Of a stretch of 64,000 nucleotides of DNA, positions 22,400 through 33,953 are shown piece after piece. The DNA comes from Diphasiastrum complanatum (lineage: Eukaryota; Streptophyta; Lycopodiopsida; Lycopodiales; Lycopodiaceae). Below the pieces are notes generated by a model. It saw only the letters and a program-made list of their open reading frames with translations, was not told the origin of the DNA and did no database searches. The stretch is taken from positions 1-64,000 of the forward strand of contig MU832667.1 in assembly GCA_029204225.1 (NCBI GenBank). The letters are read 5' to 3'. Positions within the stretch are counted from its first letter, which is position 1. The number at the start of each line of letters is the position of its first letter. Made by a program: the position numbers and the translations under genes.

Positions 22400-23466
22400 T
22401 AGGCACGATCACGCTGGTTTTCATGAGGTAAGCATAAAGCAAACACTAATCTTGCAGGAGTCGGTGTGTATCCTGAGCCAAGAAAAGCACAACCATTTGC
22501 AACCGAGAAGCCACCTTCAAGTGCTGCTCCTGTGTTTGCATTCCATAACACCTTCCTTATCTTTGCATGAAATGCATATACAGTTCCTTGTGAATCATTT
22601 AAACCTGCAAACAGCACATTGTTAGCAATTGTGCCAGGCCCAAAGGTTGGGCTCATTCCATTTAGGCTGGCTGTAGGCCACAACACCTTTCCAGTTGTTG
22701 CATGCATTGCCACCCACCCACCTGCTATGGTTGTGGCATTCGAAGGAACAAGAGTATAATTAAGCTGGTTACTGTTGGCTATATTTGTGTATACTCTCTT
22801 TCCATCTTCGCTGATCCCCAGGTTGCTCCTCCTAAATAACCTCCTGGACCTGCAACCTGCATGAAAGCAAGATTTGCCGAGATTGACAGACTGCAAGTTT
22901 CTATCATCTTAAAAAATCATGATAGATGAAGTGCTTTGTCTAACTAACCGTAGCCCAAATAATCTTTCCCGTTGTACGATCCAAAGCCCAGATCACACCA
23001 CTCTTCTGGCCTGCCATCACCAAATCACAATTTTTTGTCGCAATACTATTTACAGCCTTCGATGGAATAGTGAGGAGCATAGGTGTTTCTCCAAAGTCAT
23101 AATCGGGGCCGGCCTATGTTTGGTGGACAGTTTGGAAGTGACGGATTGTTGAGCCATGTAACGTGAAAGCATCAAATCCTCCGAGAGCAGCCGCCCACCT
23201 TATCACTCCATTGCCTAGCTCTAATGCAAGCATTGACTGTGCATGATTGTTTGGACTGATATATGGATCAGGAATGATTGGCCTGCTTCCGTTTCTTTGT
23301 TCCTCTTCACAGGAGGAAACATTGTCTGGGACTTGGTAGTTGTTTCCTGTGGCGATGTAGACAAGTTTTCTGTGCTCATCTATGGCGGGGCTACTTCCCC
23401 AGAAGAAGCAACTAGACAAGGTTTTTGTGCTCATCTATGGCGGTGCTACTTCCCCAGAAGAAGCAA
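22400..23466 (-). pseudogene. PQQ beta-propeller (polyvinyl-alcohol-dehydrogenase-like) gene fragment
   Basis: On the minus strand, three exon-like pieces keep their order. About 23410-23150 reads WGSSPAIDE, YIATGNNYQVPDN and CEEEQRN. About 23110-22945 reads GPDYDFGETPMLL and MAGQKSGVIWALDRTTGKI and ends at a GTTAG donor. About 22870-22455 begins VAGPGGYLGGATW and continues with RVYTNIANSN, GGWVAMHATTGKVLW and NVLFAGLNDSQGTVYAF. The repeated GxVxA(L/F)D..TG..LW pattern is that of eight-bladed PQQ propellers, found in land plants as polyvinyl-alcohol-dehydrogenase-like proteins. The N-terminal part is absent, a one-base deletion lies near 22818 after GGATWG, and the first two pieces no longer join in frame. 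A 45-bp piece of the first exon is duplicated (23366-23410 and 23420-23466). It is a broken, intron-containing fragment surrounded by transposons. Confidence 0.8.
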
Positions 23467-24113
23467 CTGACTGGATATTATGTTATGTTCTAGCAAATGA
23501 CGGGCTGAGAAGCAACTGACTGGATATTATGAAGGGTCTAAGATCGAGAAGAATGACTGGATATTATGAAGGGTCTGAGATCGAGAAGAATCAAGAGATT
23601 AAGGATAATAGCTTAATGTACATAGTTGGTCCAGTCAGTTCATGTATTATGTTGTGACTTAAGGTTTTATTGGGTTTATTTCAACCATATTCTAGCTTTG
23701 TCCCATCTAATTTCCGGTTCCTTGGTACTGATTTTTATCCTCAAAACCGTCCTCTTTATTGTTACGAAAATTGAATTCATAAAGAAAATTGGAGAACACA
23801 TCCTCATAGTTAAGCTTTGATACAATGTTTACTTTAAACAATGCTCGTAGCTCGATGCATTGATCAAGAAGTTGATTACTCAGTTATTTAGAGTACGCGC
23901 AACATGTTCGATTACTCAGTTATTTAGGCTTCCCCTGTAGGATATGTAGATTTGAGATCAAGTTAACATTAAGAATTTAGTTTTCGTAACAATAAAGAGT
24001 ACCAAAGAAATTCAAGCGGTATGCATTTCGTTTGTTGCCAAAAATCCGCTGCATAGCTCGTCTAACCGCTTTCCAAATCAAAGAGCATTCAAAAACTTCT
24101 AACCTTGACCCAA
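23467..24113. other. Non-coding stretch with a short local tandem duplication
   Basis: The phrase GACTGGATATTATG recurs at about 23470, 23518 and 23552, with GAAGGGTCT(A/G)AGATCGAGAAGAA doubled. GATTACTCAGTTATTTAG is doubled near 23870-23925. No gene is seen. The stretch ends at the CCCAA target duplication of element 2. Confidence 0.6.
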
Positions 24114-24471
24114 TGTAATAGATCCTAACACCACAAGAGGGCAAACACTAACTGATCCACCCAACCTTGCCTACTCCCTGATATAGAGTAAGCCCCTCCT
24201 AGCCCAGTGTGAGGACTGGTAGCATGCTACTGCCAAGTGGCGGCCACGTGGCACTGACGTGGCCGACTGCACGTCGGGACCCAACTGGGAGCCCTATCCT
24301 GCTGACAGGGTCCCTAGGCTGTGTTAGGCCCGCCATGGCTATGGACCGTGCTGGGGCACACTACTCACACTGTCTTGCCCTGTTGGTCATGTACACTGGA
24401 CACGACCCTGACTGTGGTATCTGACCTATCTGTGTTCTCTAGGGTTCGGCACTGGTTACGAGCTCGTAACA
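24114..24471 (-). repeat. Element 2 3' LTR
   Basis: Reverse complement of the family LTR; it ends at 24114 with TGTAATAG and starts at 24471. It differs from the partner LTR at about ten sites, for example GTGGCGG against GTGTCGG. Confidence 0.93.
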
Positions 24472-24521
24472 CTCCCTCCCCCTTAAGAACCGTCTTGGTC
24501 CTCTAAGACAAAGTCTGGAAA

Positions 24522-27500
24522 AATCTTGCGAAGGACGCTACCTCTTTCCCAAGTGGCATTCTCAACAGGCTGATCATTTCACCTAACCAGATATTCTCGG
24601 TATAGAGTATGACGAGTCTGCGTCTCTCTACTATCAAGAATCTCCTCTGGTTCATGTGGAGGTTGTTGAGGATCCAATGGGAGAACTAGAACACTGTCCC
24701 CTACCAGATTGTCTGATCTGGTTAAGGCTTTTCGTAACTGACTTACATGAAAGACTGGAAAAACCTTACTATTGTGTGGGAGTTCTAGTTCATGGGTGAC
24801 CTCGCCTAGTCTCCTACTGATGGTAAAGGGACCACAATACCTTGGAGACAACTTAGCACACACTCCTGATTTGAGGGTTTTAGAGTCAACTGGGACTCTT
24901 AAGTAGACTTTCTCACCAGCGGAGAACTGCACATCCCGTCTGTGTGGATCTGCATAATGCCTGGCTCGATCCTGAGACTGCCTGATGCTACGCTTAGCAT
25001 GTTCTATCATCTGGTTTAGGTCCTCTAAAAAGTTTCTGGCTGCTTCAACTTTTTCTTGTTTAAACCCTACGACTGTGGGTGAGCGCGGCTGAAAACCGTA
25101 CATCAGCATAAATGGGTTGTATCCCGTAGCTGAATGTTTGGTACTGGAGTAAGCAAACTCTAATATTGAGAGATACTCCTCCCAATTAGTCTGCCTCTTG
25201 CTGACGTATGCACGAAGCATATCCTCCAGCACCTGATTTACCCTCTCTGTTTGACCGTCCGTCTGTGGATGGTCGGTGGTACTCATATTAAGTTTAGTAT
25301 GGAGATGATGGAATACTGCCCTCCAAAATTTTCCAGTAAACTTGCTGTCCCGGTCGCTGACTATGCCGGAAGGTAGACCGTACAATTTAAATAGCCCGTC
25401 TACAAACAACCTCACTAACTCTGGAGCTCTAACGGTTGTTTTGGTCGGAATGAAATGAGCCATTTTGGTCAGACGGTCAACTGTGACCCATATAGCGTCA
25501 TTACCCTTTTGGGTTTTAGGCAGGCCTACTATAAAATCCATGGAGATATTCTCCCATTTACCAGCTGGTATTTCTAAGGGATGCAACAACCCTCCTGCCT
25601 TTAAAGGCTCTGCTTTATTTACTTGACGTTTCTGGCAACTGGTTACATACTGGTGGACGTCCTTTTTCATACTGGGCCAGAAAAATTGCCTACGAAGAAG
25701 CTCATAGATCTTCTGTATGCCTGGGTGTCCCGCGCTAGGATTGTCATGACATTCATATAGGACCTGCTGCCTATAATCCTCTGAATTGGGGACACATACT
25801 CTATCTCTATAGAGCAAGTACTCATCCTGAATGGAATACTGTTTCCATTTGAATCCTTGCGTCAACTGACCCTCAACCACTGGGGTTTGCTTGGGTAATA
25901 CAGGATCAGAATCCTCAACGTGATCTGACGACATATACTCGGACTCATCATCATCCTCAAACAGAAGCTGCCGTATCCTTGGATGAACTGGCACCAGCCC
26001 CGGGAACTGGTTCTGGAGTCTGTAACTGTCTGCTCTGGACTGAGTTCCAGATAGTAGAGAAGAATGCATCATGCTGGCATTTCCCTCTCAAGGACTCGAG
26101 TAACTCATTACGAATCTGAGTAAAACTCAGCTCGTTTATCATAGGCATTCTGCTAAGGGCATCTACTACTGTATTGAATTTTCCCCGTCTATATCTGATA
26201 GACATGTCAAACTCTTGCATCAACTCTGCCCAACGAGCTTTCCGACCTCTAAGCTCAGGTTGATTGCAAAGGTATCTGAGACTCTCATGGTCTGTCAGGA
26301 CCTCAAAGTTGGCACCATACAAATAATGCCTCCAAGTCTTAAGGGCATGGACTATAGAAAAGAGTTCCTTTTCATAGGCACTGTACCTAGTCTGAGCTGG
26401 CTCGAGTTTTTTACTCTCGAACGCAACTGGTCGTCCACTCTGAGTTAGCACAGCACCTACTGCAAAGTCGCTAGCCTCTGTTTCGACCACAAATGGCTGA
26501 TTGGGGTCGACGACTTTTAAAACTGGTGCTGTAGCTAAGGCTATTTTGAGAGCATCAAAGCTCTCCTGCTGTGCGGACTCCCAAATGAACTCCTTTCCCT
26601 TCCCCTTAAGGAGATTTGTCATAGGAACTGCTATCTGAGCATATTCCTTGACAAATCGTCTGTAATATCCCGCCAGACCAAGAAAGATCTGAAGCTCCAA
26701 AATATTCTGAGGTCTCAGCCAACTGAGTATGGCTTTAACCTTATTTGGGTCCATCTTAATCCCATCTGAAGAGATAATGTGACCCAAATATGCTACTTCT
26801 TCAACGAAGAATTCATATTTGGATTGTTTAGCATAGAGCTTATGCTTTCTGAGCAGTCGAAACACCTTTCTGAGGTGTTTTAGATGCTCCTTCCTCGTTT
26901 TGCTGTAAACGAGGATGTCATCTAAAAATACGACTACAAACTTACCCAAGTATGGTCTGAGGACACTGTTCGTCAAGGTCATAAAGGTAGCTGGAGCATT
27001 TCTGAGCCCAAATGGCATCACCTTAAACTCATAATGACGAGTCTTAAAAGTTGTTTTTGAGACATCTTCCGATTTTATACGGACTTGATGATATCCCGAT
27101 CTGAGGTCTATTTTACTGAAAAACTTAGCCCCGTCGAGTTGATCAAACAACTCGTCTGCCCGAGGCATACTGTATTTATTCTTAATTGTGACTTTATTGA
27201 GGGCTCTGTAATCTACGTAAAGACGCATAGACCCCTCTTTCTTTTTCACCAATAGGACTAGTGAAGCCCATGGTGAACTACTGGTCTGAATTTGGCCTTT
27301 CCCAAGATACTCTGTTAACTGCCTAGTTATATCTTCATCCTCTGTTCGGCTGACCCAATACGGAGGTTTAGAAACAGGTGCTGTACCTGGTACTAGGTTT
27401 ATTACATGATCTACCTCTCTGCTAGGTGGTAAACCATGTGGTAAATCTTCAGGAAAAACATCTTTAAATTTAGACAACAAAGTTTATAAATTACTGATTT

Positions 27501-29266
27501 TCTGCTGAATAGAACTGGAAATAGAAACTTCAGGAATAAACTGAAAGTCACATAAGAATACCTGATGGTTTTCGTCTCCGATTAGCTGACAGAGCTCTGA
27601 ACTGCAGACCATAGGGCTGTTGGGAACATCATGCTCCCCATGCAACTGGATCTCTCGGCCTTTATGCTGAAAGCTGAGGGTGTTCTCCTGATAGTTTCTG
27701 TGGAGGGAAGGTCCTAAACTGTAGAGCCAATCTCTCCCGAGAACAATGTCTGTTCGATCCAGGTGCATTATCTGAAAGTTTATTTCATCTTGGTACCCCT
27801 GAATACCAAGATTTAACTTACTTACCATAGTTTCCCATATTTTTTTATCTTCACCCTTCGCTAATGAAACTATGTACCTATGCTGACTAGGTACTTCTGG
27901 TAGTTTAAGCTTTTTAACCAGGGTGTAGTTGATGAAATTATGGGTTGCCCCATCATCAACCATGACTCTTACTGACTGGTTACCAACTTTCCCATGCATA
28001 CGTACTAGGTCATGCGGCCCAAAGCTGAAGGGTCTCGCTAGCATTGCAGAGGTCAGCTGGCAATAGTGTTCATGATCTTCATGATACACTTTGATCTCGG
28101 AAGCTGCCGAGTCACTGGGGAAACATACAGTCTGAACAAGATGAACTTGTTTTTTATCTGTCTTATCTTTTTTAGTGAAAGGCCCCTTGGGACACTGTCT
28201 GACTGTGTGTCCCTTGCCCATACACACAAAGCACAAACGTTCTTGTTTGGCTTTCTCAAAATCATCTGGTTTTAAGGGCTGTATGTGTGAAGGGCGTTTC
28301 TGAGGAGCTTCACCTTTAAATTTATCTTCTTTCTTTCTTTTTTAAAAATTTCTTTTTAAATTGAAAGTCTTTCTGAGAAGGCTGCTCAGAAAGTGGCTGT
28401 TGTCTCGCCCTCTTCCTACCCACTGAATCATCATAGATTTGAGCATATCTGAGAGCTTGCTCAAGGGTAGTAGGCGAGTTTCTCTGGACCTCTACTTTAT
28501 ATTCATCTTTGAGGCCACGAACAAATTCCCTGATTTTCTGATAGTCATCCATATTTTTAATCTTTGAAATTGCTTCTCGATACTGCGAGATATATTGGAT
28601 GAGGGACTTGTCCATTACTGCTCTTTCCCAGGCTTCCCAGGCTCTATCAAGTTCATTCTCTGGTACAAATTCTCTTAGGAAAGCTTCTTCAAAAGCTTTC
28701 CATGACCGAGGAGTCTGCCCAGTCTCCTGGAGATTTAACCACCACTTATAGGCCATAGGCCCTAAGGAAAGACTGGCCTCAATGGCTTGCAAATGGTCAG
28801 GGGTCTGTTTAAGAGCATGAATGTTCTTCCATTTGCTGAGGAAGGTTTGTAGAATATCTGCATTTCTATCCTTCTCTTCCCCATTAAAAGTAGGAGGTTT
28901 TAAGTCTTTAAAAACACTGGGGTGAGACTGTAACGTCTCACCCGAAACTGATGGAAGTGGAGAAGGGGATAACTGAGAAGTGGAGGGAAGGCTTCCTTTT
29001 GCGGAACTCAAAATCAAGTTTTTGAGTTCAGCGAACGAGTCGTCCACACTGGACTTGAAATTGGCTAATGCCAACTTCAGTTCATCCACTTCTGTTACCA
29101 ATTGGAGGAACTACTCCTTGGTAACCAGTTCGTCGAGTTCTTCGGCGAACCGTTCCTGTTCTTCTACTTCCATGGGTTCCTTCCCTTTTCTGTAAGCCAA
29201 GGCTTTTGTTTCAAGTTCGTCGAAGCTTCTCTCCGGGGGTTGATCAGGTCCCTGAGGAGTGGTCAT
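24522..29266 (-). pseudogene. gag-pol: Gag-Pol of element 2, multiply disrupted
   Basis: The frame starts at ATG 29266-29264. Lesions in order: TAG replacing CAG in gag (29113-29111); one extra A in an A-run near 28340, just after the gag core; TAA near 27484, before reverse transcriptase; an extra T in CTGTTTGAGG near 25960, which ends the gag-RT-RNase H frame in TGA and puts integrase in another frame; and TGA for TGG in the chromodomain near 24577. Between these, domains are well kept: knuckle [15 protein letters not shown], protease [19 protein letters not shown], RNase H and the integrase triad. The integrase zinc site again has CQKRQ. It cannot make a single functional polyprotein. Confidence 0.9.
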
Positions 29267-30162
29267 CTTCAGAACTGAAAGAGAGCTACCTTAACTTCTG
29301 AAGGAAAAAAAGTATAAAAGACTAATTTTCAACTGTACAAGGGAAAGGAAAGATGACTTAGCTATTTCTGAGGACTGTACTTCCAAAGAAAGAATGAAGA
29401 GGAACCCTCTCAGCTCTTTTACCCAAAATTTCAGACCTGCTGTCCCGGAAAATGCCAGTTTGAAGCTTCAAAACGGTGCCAAATTTCCCGGTTCTTGAGT
29501 TGAGTAGCTAACTGATCTGATTTCAGGTGTGGGGCTCCATCAAACTGAGTAAAAACCGGAAATTTACAAAAGGAAATCCGGAATTTTTGAAGTCCCTGCC
29601 CTCGCTGGTTGGACAACAACCTATCCGACCCGATTTGTCCAATTTACAGCTCTAAATCACTTCAAATCTCCGATTTGACCCAAGCCTGTAGGTCGCTGGT
29701 CTATAGCAAGTAAGTTTGAAGCTCAAACTCCTGAGAATTCTCAACAAACAAGGATAAATTTTCACCTTTTCTCCTCCCTGTCCAGCGCTGACCCTACTAA
29801 GAAAATTTGCTTGGAAACCCTTCAAATTTCCTTGGATTTCTCTGAAATTTCAGAGGTAGATTTCTGATCCCACATCAATGGACCTGCTCGCTGGTTTCTA
29901 CTCTAATTCCTTTCTAAAATCTCCTATCAGATGTCTGAAATCTGATATAGATTGCTGCCTTTCCAGCGATTTACGTACAGAAGAAATTCTACTTCCTACA
30001 ACTGTAAATTCTTAGTGAATTTCAAGGATTTGAAGGTTGTTCCTACAACGATTCTCCTCCTCTAATCTTTTCTGAGAAACTGAGAAATCTTTCCTATCTT
30101 CTGATAGCTTTCTCTACTGCTGTAAACTGAGTTCCCTAGGATGGAGATGGCTCTGATACCAG

Positions 30163-30520
30163 TGTAATAGATCCTAACACCACAGTAGGGCAAACACTAA
30201 TTGATCCACCCAACCTTGCCTACTCCTTGATATAGAGTAAGCCCCTCCTAGCCCAGTGTGAGGACTGGTAGCATGCTACTGCCAAGTGTCGGCCACGTGG
30301 CACTGACGTGGCCGACTGCACGTTGGGACCCAACTGGGAGCCCTATCCTGCTGACAGGGTCCCTGGGCTGTTTTAGGCCCACCATGGCTATGGACCATGC
30401 TGGGGCACACTACTCACACTGTCTTGCCCTGTTGGTCATGTACACTGGACACGACCCTGACTGTGGTATCTGACCTATCTGTGTTCTCTAGGGTTCGGCA
30501 CTGGTTACGAGCTCGTAACA
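30163..30520 (-). repeat. Element 2 5' LTR
   Basis: Reverse complement of the family LTR, adjoining the inverted primer site GGCTCTGATACCA at 30149-30161 and followed outside by CCCAA. Confidence 0.93.
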
Positions 30521-30525
30521 CCCAA

Positions 30526-30871
30526 CATATGAATGGAACACTTACGCTGGGAGCATGGGAAGGTTGGGCAAAAGGGGGACCCAGAAGCCAAAATTCTCTG
30601 AATATATAGAAAACAGCTCAAAACCTTGAGTAAATCTCTACTGTTGTCACTTTTTTTTCTTTTGGTTTAGTGGGCCGCGTAATTACATGCAAGGACAACA
30701 CCTACCTAGCGCATGACTCAAGTGATCATGACTCAAGTGCAAGGAATGTTAGCTTCTATCTGGGGTGAAGATGAGCATGTGAAACCTAAAAAACCTTAAA
30801 AAAACTGTAGAAGATAAAAAAAGAGCACTCTCTCACCTGAGCTAGGATCGCACATCCTCTCACCCTTTGCT

Positions 30872-30872
<1 letters not shown>
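30526..30872. other. Short unassigned spacer
   Basis: AT-rich sequence between element 2 and the (CT)n tract; nothing recognisable. Confidence 0.4.

Positions 30873-30934
<62 letters not shown>
30873..30934. repeat. (CT)n microsatellite at the 5' edge of a LINE
   Basis: An almost perfect run of about 30 CT units. It directly precedes the first recognisable LINE sequence. Similar tracts close both LINE 3' ends at 39621-39665 and 40459-40539. Confidence 0.95.
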
Positions 30935-30940
<6 letters not shown>

Positions 30941-31061
30941 CTTCCAGCGCTTTTGCGCTCCCCCTGTCCATGATCCGACCTCCAACGTTTCTGCTCCCCC
31001 CTGTCCCAGATCCGACCTACCCTCGTTGTCAGACTGATCTGACCCCGACTTCTCTCACTTC

Positions 31062-31514
31062 ATGGCTCCTCCTCGCTCCACTTCTGTTCGCAGGTCCTCC
31101 CGCTCCCCTACCCTCGATGCCAATGCCACCTCAAAACCCCCCCTCGCTGACTCTCCACTTCCCCTCGCTGCTTCTTCTCCAGCCCTGCTCGCTACAGTCC
31201 CCCTCGCTACAGCTCCCCTCGCTACAGCTACCCTCGCTTCCCTTGCTCTACCCCTCGCTGATTCTCCACTTCCCCTCGCTGCTTCTTCTCCAGCCCCGCT
31301 TGCTACAGTCCCCCTCGCTGCAGTCGCTACAGCTCCCCTCGCTTCCCTTGCTCTACCCCTCGCTGCCCTTGAGGATGATTGCAATTGCTCCACCCTTGCT
31401 GGCTGCTCCCCCCTCACTGATGGATGCTCACCCTCGCTAGCTACCTCGCTGACCTCCCCACCCCTATTCTCCCTCGCTGATGGCTCACCACTCACCGTTG
31501 CTGAAGGCTCATAG
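31062..31514 (+). CDS. LINE A N-terminal ORF, Pro/Ala/Leu-rich with internal repeats
   Basis: A 150-codon frame starts MAPPRSTSVRRSSRSPTLD and consists mostly of variants of LPLAASSPA, LATVPLA and LADSPL, encoded by repeats of CCCCTCGCTG. A block of roughly 100 bp is tandemly duplicated (about 31142-31252 and 31253-31360). It lies where the 5' end of a LINE should be and may be the start of ORF1, but the composition bias leaves the frame uncertain; an equally long frame exists one base off and on the other strand. Confidence 0.35.
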   Translation: MAPPRSTSVRRSSRSPTLDANATSKPPLADSPLPLAASSPALLATVPLATAPLATATLASLALPLADSPLPLAASSPAPLATVPLAAVATAPLASLALPLAALEDDCNCSTLAGCSPLTDGCSPSLATSLTSPPLFSLADGSPLTVAEGS

Positions 31515-31571
31515 CACCACAGCCTACAACAAATATCCCATATACACCTTCTAAATCAACCGCTTTTATCC

Positions 31572-31919
31572 TTGTGGCAGATTGATCAAATCAAGGCAAA
31601 ATTCCAGACTTTGCGAAATGAAATCTCGCAACTGAAAGGAACGGTTACCTCTTTGATCAATGAGAAGACCATATTGCAGTCCAAGGTTGCATCACTCGAA
31701 CAATCCATCGGGATCAAGCAGGCCGTAGCTTCGGAATCCACCACCAATATGATACGGGAACTAGAAACTAAGATTGAGAAGCAACAAGAAGAGGCCCTTT
31801 CTTGGGCATCTGTTTTGAAAAAAGGCACCAAACCAAGCGCTCCTATCTCCTCGGTTATCTCAGCCACCATCTCGGAAGAGAAATCTCGAGACCAAAAAGC
31901 CCACAACATTAGAGTTTGA
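31572..31919 (+). CDS. LINE A ORF1-like coiled-coil protein fragment
   Basis: The 115-codon frame (first in-frame ATG after the nominal start is internal) encodes a heptad-type helix: LRNEISQLKGTVTSLINEK, then SKVASLEQSIG and IRELETKIEKQQEEA. A coiled coil followed by a basic region is what plant and animal LINE ORF1 proteins carry for RNA binding and self-association. The RNA-binding domain is missing: directly after the stop the sequence jumps to the start of the reverse transcriptase region (FWREFIPRAPPPLLDD). This marks an internal deletion of the rest of ORF1 and of the endonuclease. Confidence 0.5.
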   Translation: MWQIDQIKAKFQTLRNEISQLKGTVTSLINEKTILQSKVASLEQSIGIKQAVASESTTNMIRELETKIEKQQEEALSWASVLKKGTKPSAPISSVISATISEEKSRDQKAHNIRV

Positions 31920-31927
31920 GGGCGCCT

Positions 31928-32699
31928 TTTGGCGTGAATTTATCCCCCGTGCTCCACCACCTCTCCTGGATGACCTCCGCATATGGACCGACTACGCTAC
32001 CAGCCTATATACCATACCCACAGACACACCCATCTCTATCTCTCCACGCCCTTCTGAGTTCACCTTCTTCACCTCTGACATGGTAGTTGCGGCCATCAAG
32101 AGAATGAAGTCCCATAAGGCAAGAGATATTGAAGACCTCGAATCTGAACTCCTAACCCATGCTTCCGACCTCCTTGCTCCCACACTAGCCACTCTCCTCA
32201 ATTCCGCCGTTGTTTCTGGTTTCCCTTCATCCTGGTGCACCAACATCATCCATCCTATTCATAAAAATGGTGATCCCATGATTTCTGGTAATTACCGCAC
32301 CATCATGATTGGGCATGTTCTCACGAAGCTCTATGGCACCATATTCCAGTTTGCAGTGAGCTCAGAGGCGGAAAACAGGAGATTACATGCATTGGGGCAG
32401 GCAGGTTTCAGATCTCATTCGGATCACATTTGGAGCACCATTGGGGTGAAACAGGGATGTTCTCTTTCACCGGTTCTCTTTGGATTATACATTGATGAGT
32501 TAGAGCGAGTCATCTCACAGTGTGGTGGGGCTGGATGTAGACTTGGCACCATTCTGATTGCTATTCTCCTCTACGCGGATGATGTAGTACTTGTCTCCCC
32601 GACCAGAGAGGGATTACAGAGGCAACTGGATTGTTTACAGGGATTCTGTACCAGATGGGGATTGGGGGTGAACACTGCGAAGACCAAGGTTATGGTCTT
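31928..32699 (+). pseudogene. LINE A reverse transcriptase fragment
   Basis: From about 31928 the frame reads FWREFIPRAPPP and DDLRIWTDYA, then IKRMKSHKARD, GDPMISGNYRTIMIG, GVKQGCSLSPVLFGLYIDEL and LLYADDVVLVSP (the catalytic DD), ending KTKVMVF at the insertion point of element 3. The segment between QAGFRSHSDH and GVKQGCSLSP is far shorter than in normal LINEs: the DFxKAFD motif carrying another catalytic Asp is deleted. The element is therefore inactive. The order of motifs places it among non-LTR reverse transcriptases and not retroviral-type ones. Confidence 0.85.
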
Positions 32700-33057
32700 T
32701 GTTACGAGCTCGTAACCAGTGCCGAACCCTAGAGAACACAGATAGGTCAGATACCACAGTCAGGGTCGTGTCCAGCGTACATGACCAACAGGGCAAGACA
32801 ATGTGAGTAGTGTGCCCCAGCACGGTCCATAGCCATGGCGGGCCTAACACAGCCTAGGGACCCTGTCAGCAGGATAGGGCGCCTAGTTGGGTCTCGATAG
32901 GCAGTCGGCCACGTTAGTGACACGTGGCCGACACTTGGCAGTTGCATGCTACCAGTCCTCACATTGGGCTAGGAGGGGCTTACTCTATATCAGGGAGTAG
33001 GCAAGGTTGGGTGGATCAGTTAGTTTTTGCCCTACTGTGGTGTTAGGATCTATTACA
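32700..33057 (+). repeat. Element 3 5' LTR
   Basis: Full 358 bp with several differences from element 1 (for example GCGCCTAGTTGGGTCTCGAT), followed by a primer site TGGTATCAGAGCC from 33059. Confidence 0.93.
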
Positions 33058-33953
33058 CTGGTATCAGAGCCATCTCCATCTTTGGGAGCTTAGTAGCAGC
33101 AGTAGAGAAAGCTATCAGAAGATAGGAAATATTTCTCAGATTTTTAGAAAAGAATAGAGGAGGAAAGTCGCTGTAGGACCAGCTTTAAAATCCTTCAATT
33201 TGCTAGAATTTTCAGTAGTTTGGAGGAGAATTGTCTGGTACAGCTTCAGCGCTGATAGTTCAGCTTTTCTCTCTGATTTTTTGGATGTCTTTCTCGGATT
33301 TCAGAGTGGAATTAGTGCAGTACGCAGCGAGCAGATCCATCGCTGTGAAATCAGCGACCTTCTTCTGATTTCCCAGTGAAATCTTTGCGAGTCTGAGCGG
33401 ATTTCAAGGCAAAAAGTAGTAGCAGGGCCAGCGCTGGACAGGGAAGAGAAAGGAGTCAAAATTCATTTCTGTTTTTCAAGATTTTCAGAGGTCTGGGCAT
33501 CAAATTCTCTTGCCACAGATCAGCAAGCAGGGTGCCATCGAAAATCCAGAATTTGGAAGAGTTTTTTGGCTTCAAACTTGGTTTTTTTGGACCAACTCAG
33601 ATGCTGTCAGATCAGCAAGGGTAGGTAGCTCTCAACTTCAGAGAGTTTTATACTTTTTAGGGTCCTTTGCCTCGCTTTTTGGAGCCCCACGTATGAAATC
33701 AGAGCAGCGAGCAACTCTACTCAAGAAACCGGAAATTTTGGTACCATTTTGGAGCCACAAACTGGGATTTTCCAGGACAGCAGGTCTGAAATTTTGGGTG
33801 GAAGAGCTAAGAGGGTTCCTCTTTGTAATTTCTTTGGAACTATAGTCCTCAGAAACAGCTAAGTCATCTTTCCTTTCCCTTGTACAGTTGTAAATTAGTC
33901 TTTTTGACTTTTTTTTCATCAGAAGTTAAGGTACCTCTCTTTCAGTTCCAAAG

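Larger units (their letters stand above)
24114..30520 (-). mobile_element. Element 2: full-length but defective copy of the element 1 gypsy family
   Basis: LTRs are 30163-30520 (5') and 24114-24471 (3'), both 358 bp, flanked by the duplication CCCAA (24109-24113 and 30521-30525). About ten differences separate the two LTRs by eye, so it is older than element 1. Primer site and polypurine tract are present in reverse orientation next to the LTRs. The reading frame is broken several times. It shares with element 3, but not element 1, a 6-base in-frame deletion in the reverse transcriptase and a one-base insertion between RNase H and integrase. Confidence 0.95.

Noticed and set aside
22400-23466. 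Bacterial contamination, because PQQ propellers are typical of bacteria
   Set aside because: The fragment has a GT-AG intron and the motif set of the plant polyvinyl-alcohol-dehydrogenase-like proteins.
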